The notes beneath the pieces were generated by a model. It had not been told where the DNA came from, ran no database searches, and saw nothing but the letters and a program-made list of their open reading frames with translations. The position numbers and the translations under genes were made by a program. This document shows positions 61,167 through 64,000 of a stretch of 64,000 bases of DNA, piece by piece (the first letter of the stretch is position 1; each line of letters opens with the position of its first letter). Source of the stretch: Temnothorax longispinosus (taxonomy: Eukaryota > Arthropoda > Insecta > Hymenoptera > Formicidae); the NCBI RefSeq assembly GCF_030848805.1, contig NC_092362.1, forward strand, positions 3,844,001 through 3,908,000, in the 5' to 3' direction.

Positions 61167-63593
61167 ATGGTAAGTCTCGATATTCAGCCTCTTTCTCCTT
61201 CGCGATTGAAAATCTCCCTGACAGCTCTTTCTCGTGAATGACACAAATTTAATAAATTACCGTTGAATTATTTTTTATAAATTAATAATGTAATATCGAG
61301 ATATCGAAATGAAAAGCTTCAATATATATAACGAAAACTCCTTGTATTTCAGGCAGACCTAAGCAGCAAGGATGTCGAAAGTGAGTAAAGCAATCTTCAA
61401 ATAGTTAATATTTTCGACGCGTCTTATACAAACCGTATGGAAGTAATTAACGAAGATGGATTAATCAATTTACATTAGTGAAGCTATAAGTGATTTCTAC
61501 ATGTACCTCGTAACTTGAGTCACGCGATTAGAAGGAAGTGAATAAAGTTTCGACAGAAAAACGTAAAACTTTCGCCATTACCAAAACCGGCAGTAAAGTT
61601 CATGTAAAATCAAGTCACGTCATTAACTAGTGACGTCATTAATACTAAAATAACATATTGTAGATTTTTATTAAAATACAATTATTAACGTTTTTAACAA
61701 CAGTTCAACCAGTGTGAACAATCTCTTTATTAAATGTAATTGTTTTATTCTGTGATCATTATTGAATTATATAACAGAATATTTAAAAGATTAAAAAAAT
61801 ATTGGCAGATTTGTGAAACATTTTATTTAACTCTCTTCGGTACTAGAGAAACAAATATTTTCAATATTCCGCTTCGTATTTAAAGCCCATACTTGTTTTT
61901 GTATTCATTTTTTTTTACAATTATTTTTTTATCAAGTCCAATAAATCATAACTCGCGAATTTTCCTCACGGAATTTTCAATTTATGCGTGTCGCGTGCCA
62001 TTTTTGACGTTACATAATAGCTAGATGGGTCGGGTAGGTGGATACGACCGTTCCGTAGCGCGTCAAAAATAGGTTGGTAGGCTGTTCTTATATGGTTCGG
62101 CGGGGGTAATCTGACCCACTACTTCCACCACCGGCTTCTTCAATCAGCGGTGGGGCTTACTGCCTCTCCCAAAATAGAAGAATATTTTTGAAGAAAGGTA
62201 CGCACGCCGTACTTCATGTCTACGACTGGGTATTAACCCAGATTTCGCACCTCGCATATTTAAAAGCGAGACCAAATATCCATGACCGACGATGGCAAGA
62301 TTTAGCTTAATCCCGAAGTGATCTTGTTATCAAGAACGTTAGTTGTCGGTGAAGATTATACACTTATAGTATAGCTAGTATAGCTGGAAAAATGCATAAG
62401 AAATTATTCCTTTTGTTCAAAAGGGGCAGAATTCGCCTTCTCCATTTACGACTCTGACGGCACCAACGTCATCGATGCGGTTGATCTTGGCAACGTTCTT
62501 CGCGCGTTGAACTTGAACCCGACAAATGCGACCATCGAAAAGATGGGCGGCACGAAGAAGAAGGGCGAAAAGAAATTGAAACTGGACGAATTCCTGCCTA
62601 TCTTCAGCCAGTGCAAAAAAGACAAGGATCAGGGGTGCTACGAAGACTTCCTCGAATGTTTGAAGCTGTACGATAAACAGGAAGACGGAACGATGCTCAG
62701 CGCGGAATTGTCCCACACACTTCTGTCACTTGGTACGATTAGCTTTTTTTTCATCAACAATTAATTTAAAACACGTTAAAAAGTGATAATACAAATTTTA
62801 CTTTACTACTTTTATTACGTAATTGTATTATACATGTGATACAATCTCGTATAATATATTACTTTTAGTAGATAATCCATTTATGTAAGTCTTACAATTA
62901 GAATAGAATAGTCTGTGTGCTGCTTGATTATGTTGAAAATAATAAATATTTATTCGCGAATATTAGCTCTCAAAAGATAGTATATAATTGAATGCTCTAT
63001 CTATAAAGGAAATAAGTTACATAATATTATATAATATGATCTAAATGGTCGAATTTGTCATAGGTGAACGTCTTACTGACGCGGAATGCGACGAAGTCAT
63101 AAAGGACTGCATGGACCCAGAAGATGATGACGGTTTCATCCCCTATGCCCGTAAGTATCGATTTTACGCCGTTACCATGAATGCACCCCCCCTCCCCCCC
63201 CAAAATAGACAAAGAGTGTCAAATCACCTGCATTGCATTAGAATATGTTAGTTTGAGGAAAACTATTAATGTCCCTATCTACTTTTCAAGTATCCCTAAA
63301 TCTGTTTCGTTAGAATTAGAAAGTCCCCCTTGTACATAATGTATGAACTTGGAGCGAGACGCTACCGTGTCTCTTCAAGGTCCCTAAATCTCTGTTTCGT
63401 TAGAATTAGAAAGTACCTCCCTTGTATATAATGCACAGTTGACAAACCCTTCGGTTCGATAATACGGCCCTCCGGTAACTTCCGGCAACGTGAAGAGATG
63501 TCCCGGACTCAATTTGTTCCCCCTCCATCATTTGACACTTCCACATTTTTGTGTTTCACAGCCTTCTTGAAGAAGATGATGGTGCTGTTGTAA
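61167..63593 (+). CDS. Mlc1: Myosin light chain alkali (essential light chain), Mlc1
   Basis: Exons 61167-61169 (only the ATG), 61353-61380, 62424-62732, 63064-63150 and 63562-63593 join to 152 residues (fly Mlc1 has 155). The N-terminus MADLSSKDVERAEFAFSIYD and the blocks VDLGNVLRALNLNPTNATIE, KLKLDEFLPIFSQCKKDKDQ, GCYEDFLECLKLYDKQEDGT and CMDPEDDDGFIPYAPF are those of insect alkali light chain. It has four EF-hand folds, mostly degenerate for calcium. It wraps the myosin lever arm in muscle. The last exon (FLKKMMVLL then stop) is followed by a donor (CATTCATC then GTGAGT), so it is probably the stop-containing cassette exon that fly Mlc1 includes or skips; the alternative terminus would lie beyond the window. 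A start codon split off on its own exon also fits insect Mlc1 structure. Confidence 0.95.
61990..62355. other. Unexplained GC-richer hairpin-rich island in the Mlc1 intron
   Basis: It lies in the intron between Mlc1 exons 2 and 3 and contrasts with AT-rich flanks. Successive local inverted repeats are visible. ATTTTTGACG pairs with CGTCAAAAAT (about 61999-62076); GTACG with CGTAC (near 62200); TGGGT with ACCCA (near 62228); CTCGC with GCGAG (near 62252). A long stem, GATGGCAAGAT against ATCTTGTTATC, lies at about 62291-62333 and is enclosed by ACCGAC and GTCGGT. An ATTTTTG Sm-like motif lies near 62187. No known ncRNA is matched. It could be an intronic structured RNA or a degenerate transposon. 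Confidence 0.35.
63184..63201. repeat. Poly-C tract
   Basis: Seven C, a T, then eight C in the Mlc1 intron before the last exon. Confidence 0.95.
63290..63442. repeat. Two-copy tandem repeat in the Mlc1 intron
   Basis: CCCTAAATCTGTTTCGTTAG followed by AATTAGAAAGT occurs at about 63292. It recurs at about 63383 with a two-base CT insertion, giving a spacing of about 91 bp. Confidence 0.85.
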
Positions 63594-64000
63594 ACGGTCG
63601 AGGTGTATATCCAGACAATGATCATTCATCGTGAGTACATCCTGTAGTATACGATTCCACGATTGTCCGCCATTTCTTGTTGATCTATCTACCTTTCTAT
63701 CTTTCTGCCTCTTCTGTCTCTTCGTCTATGTTCATTAACATCGTCTCGTTCTCGCATTTTCTCGCTGAGCATATTCCAGACTTTATAGGACGCAACGTTG
63801 CAGCTCAACAGGGATGCTGGAAATCGATAACCCGCTTCTCGCGCAGAAAACACGTACGAAGGTTTTGCTCGCGCGCGAGGTCAATGACCTGATGAGATCA
63901 TCGAGGCAAATTACACAGAATAAAATTAATCGAATTAATTAATTAATCGAAACACTCACAAGAAATTAAAACGGAGCAGAAAAAAGATATATTAAACGAA
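63594..64000 (+). other. Mlc1 3' UTR/intron sequence to window end
   Basis: A donor-like GTGAGT follows 63630. The rest has no frame that extends EF-hand 4, so the alternative last Mlc1 exon is probably outside the window. Nothing else is recognised. Confidence 0.5.

Noticed and set aside
60760..61167. 135-codon - strand frame upstream of Mlc1
   Set aside because: Antisense to the Mlc1 5' region, with no similarity; the + strand splice structure of Mlc1 explains the region.

Overview
This is eukaryotic nuclear DNA from an insect. Introns are short and GT-AG, intergenic DNA is AT-rich, microsatellites (GA, GT, AT) are common, and small foldback transposons are scattered through it. Protein similarity and microsatellite style suggest a hymenopteran, possibly an ant; the order is an inference. 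No prokaryotic feature, CRISPR array, rRNA or tRNA gene was recognised.

Layout. (1) 1-24.0 kb: the 3' end of a CELF/Bruno RNA-binding protein gene of the bru3 (CELF3-6) type on the + strand. Two coding exons (4422-4565, 6270-6397) encode RRM3 and the C-terminus. About 17.6 kb without recognisable coding follows, ending in three AATAAA signals at 23986-24024, and is best read as a very long 3' UTR. It holds a 642-bp TTAA-flanked foldback element. (2) 24.06-24.96 kb: RNF181-type RING E3 ligase on the - strand, tail-to-tail with bru3. (3) 26.6-28.8 kb: carboxypeptidase Q (M28 metallopeptidase) on the + strand, complete in six exons. (4) 29.4-53.9 kb: a complete unc80 gene on the - strand, 48 coding exons and about 3,540 residues, encoding the giant auxiliary subunit of the NALCN sodium leak channel. 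(5) 54.9-57.7 kb (-) and 58.56-60.42 kb (+): two divergently transcribed proteins that I do not recognise (about 902 and 348 residues). (6) 61.17-63.6 kb and beyond: alkali myosin light chain (Mlc1) on the + strand, with a stop-containing penultimate exon that looks like the regulated cassette of Drosophila Mlc1. One of its introns holds an unexplained GC-richer, hairpin-rich stretch of about 350 bp.

The recognised genes do not form a pathway. bru3 and unc80 are typically neuronal, Mlc1 is muscle, and RNF181 and carboxypeptidase Q are housekeeping or secretory. I found no clear new multi-gene system. The most noteworthy items are the very long bru3 3' region, the TTAA-flanked foldback element, the structured island in Mlc1, the small secreted-peptide-like ORF at 18.3 kb, the divergent orphan pair, and unusual unc80 splicing features (a GC-AG intron, candidate 21- and 30-nt microexons, and four short frame-preserving introns without stops). 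Exon borders were read by eye from splice sites and phase continuity; no alignment was run.
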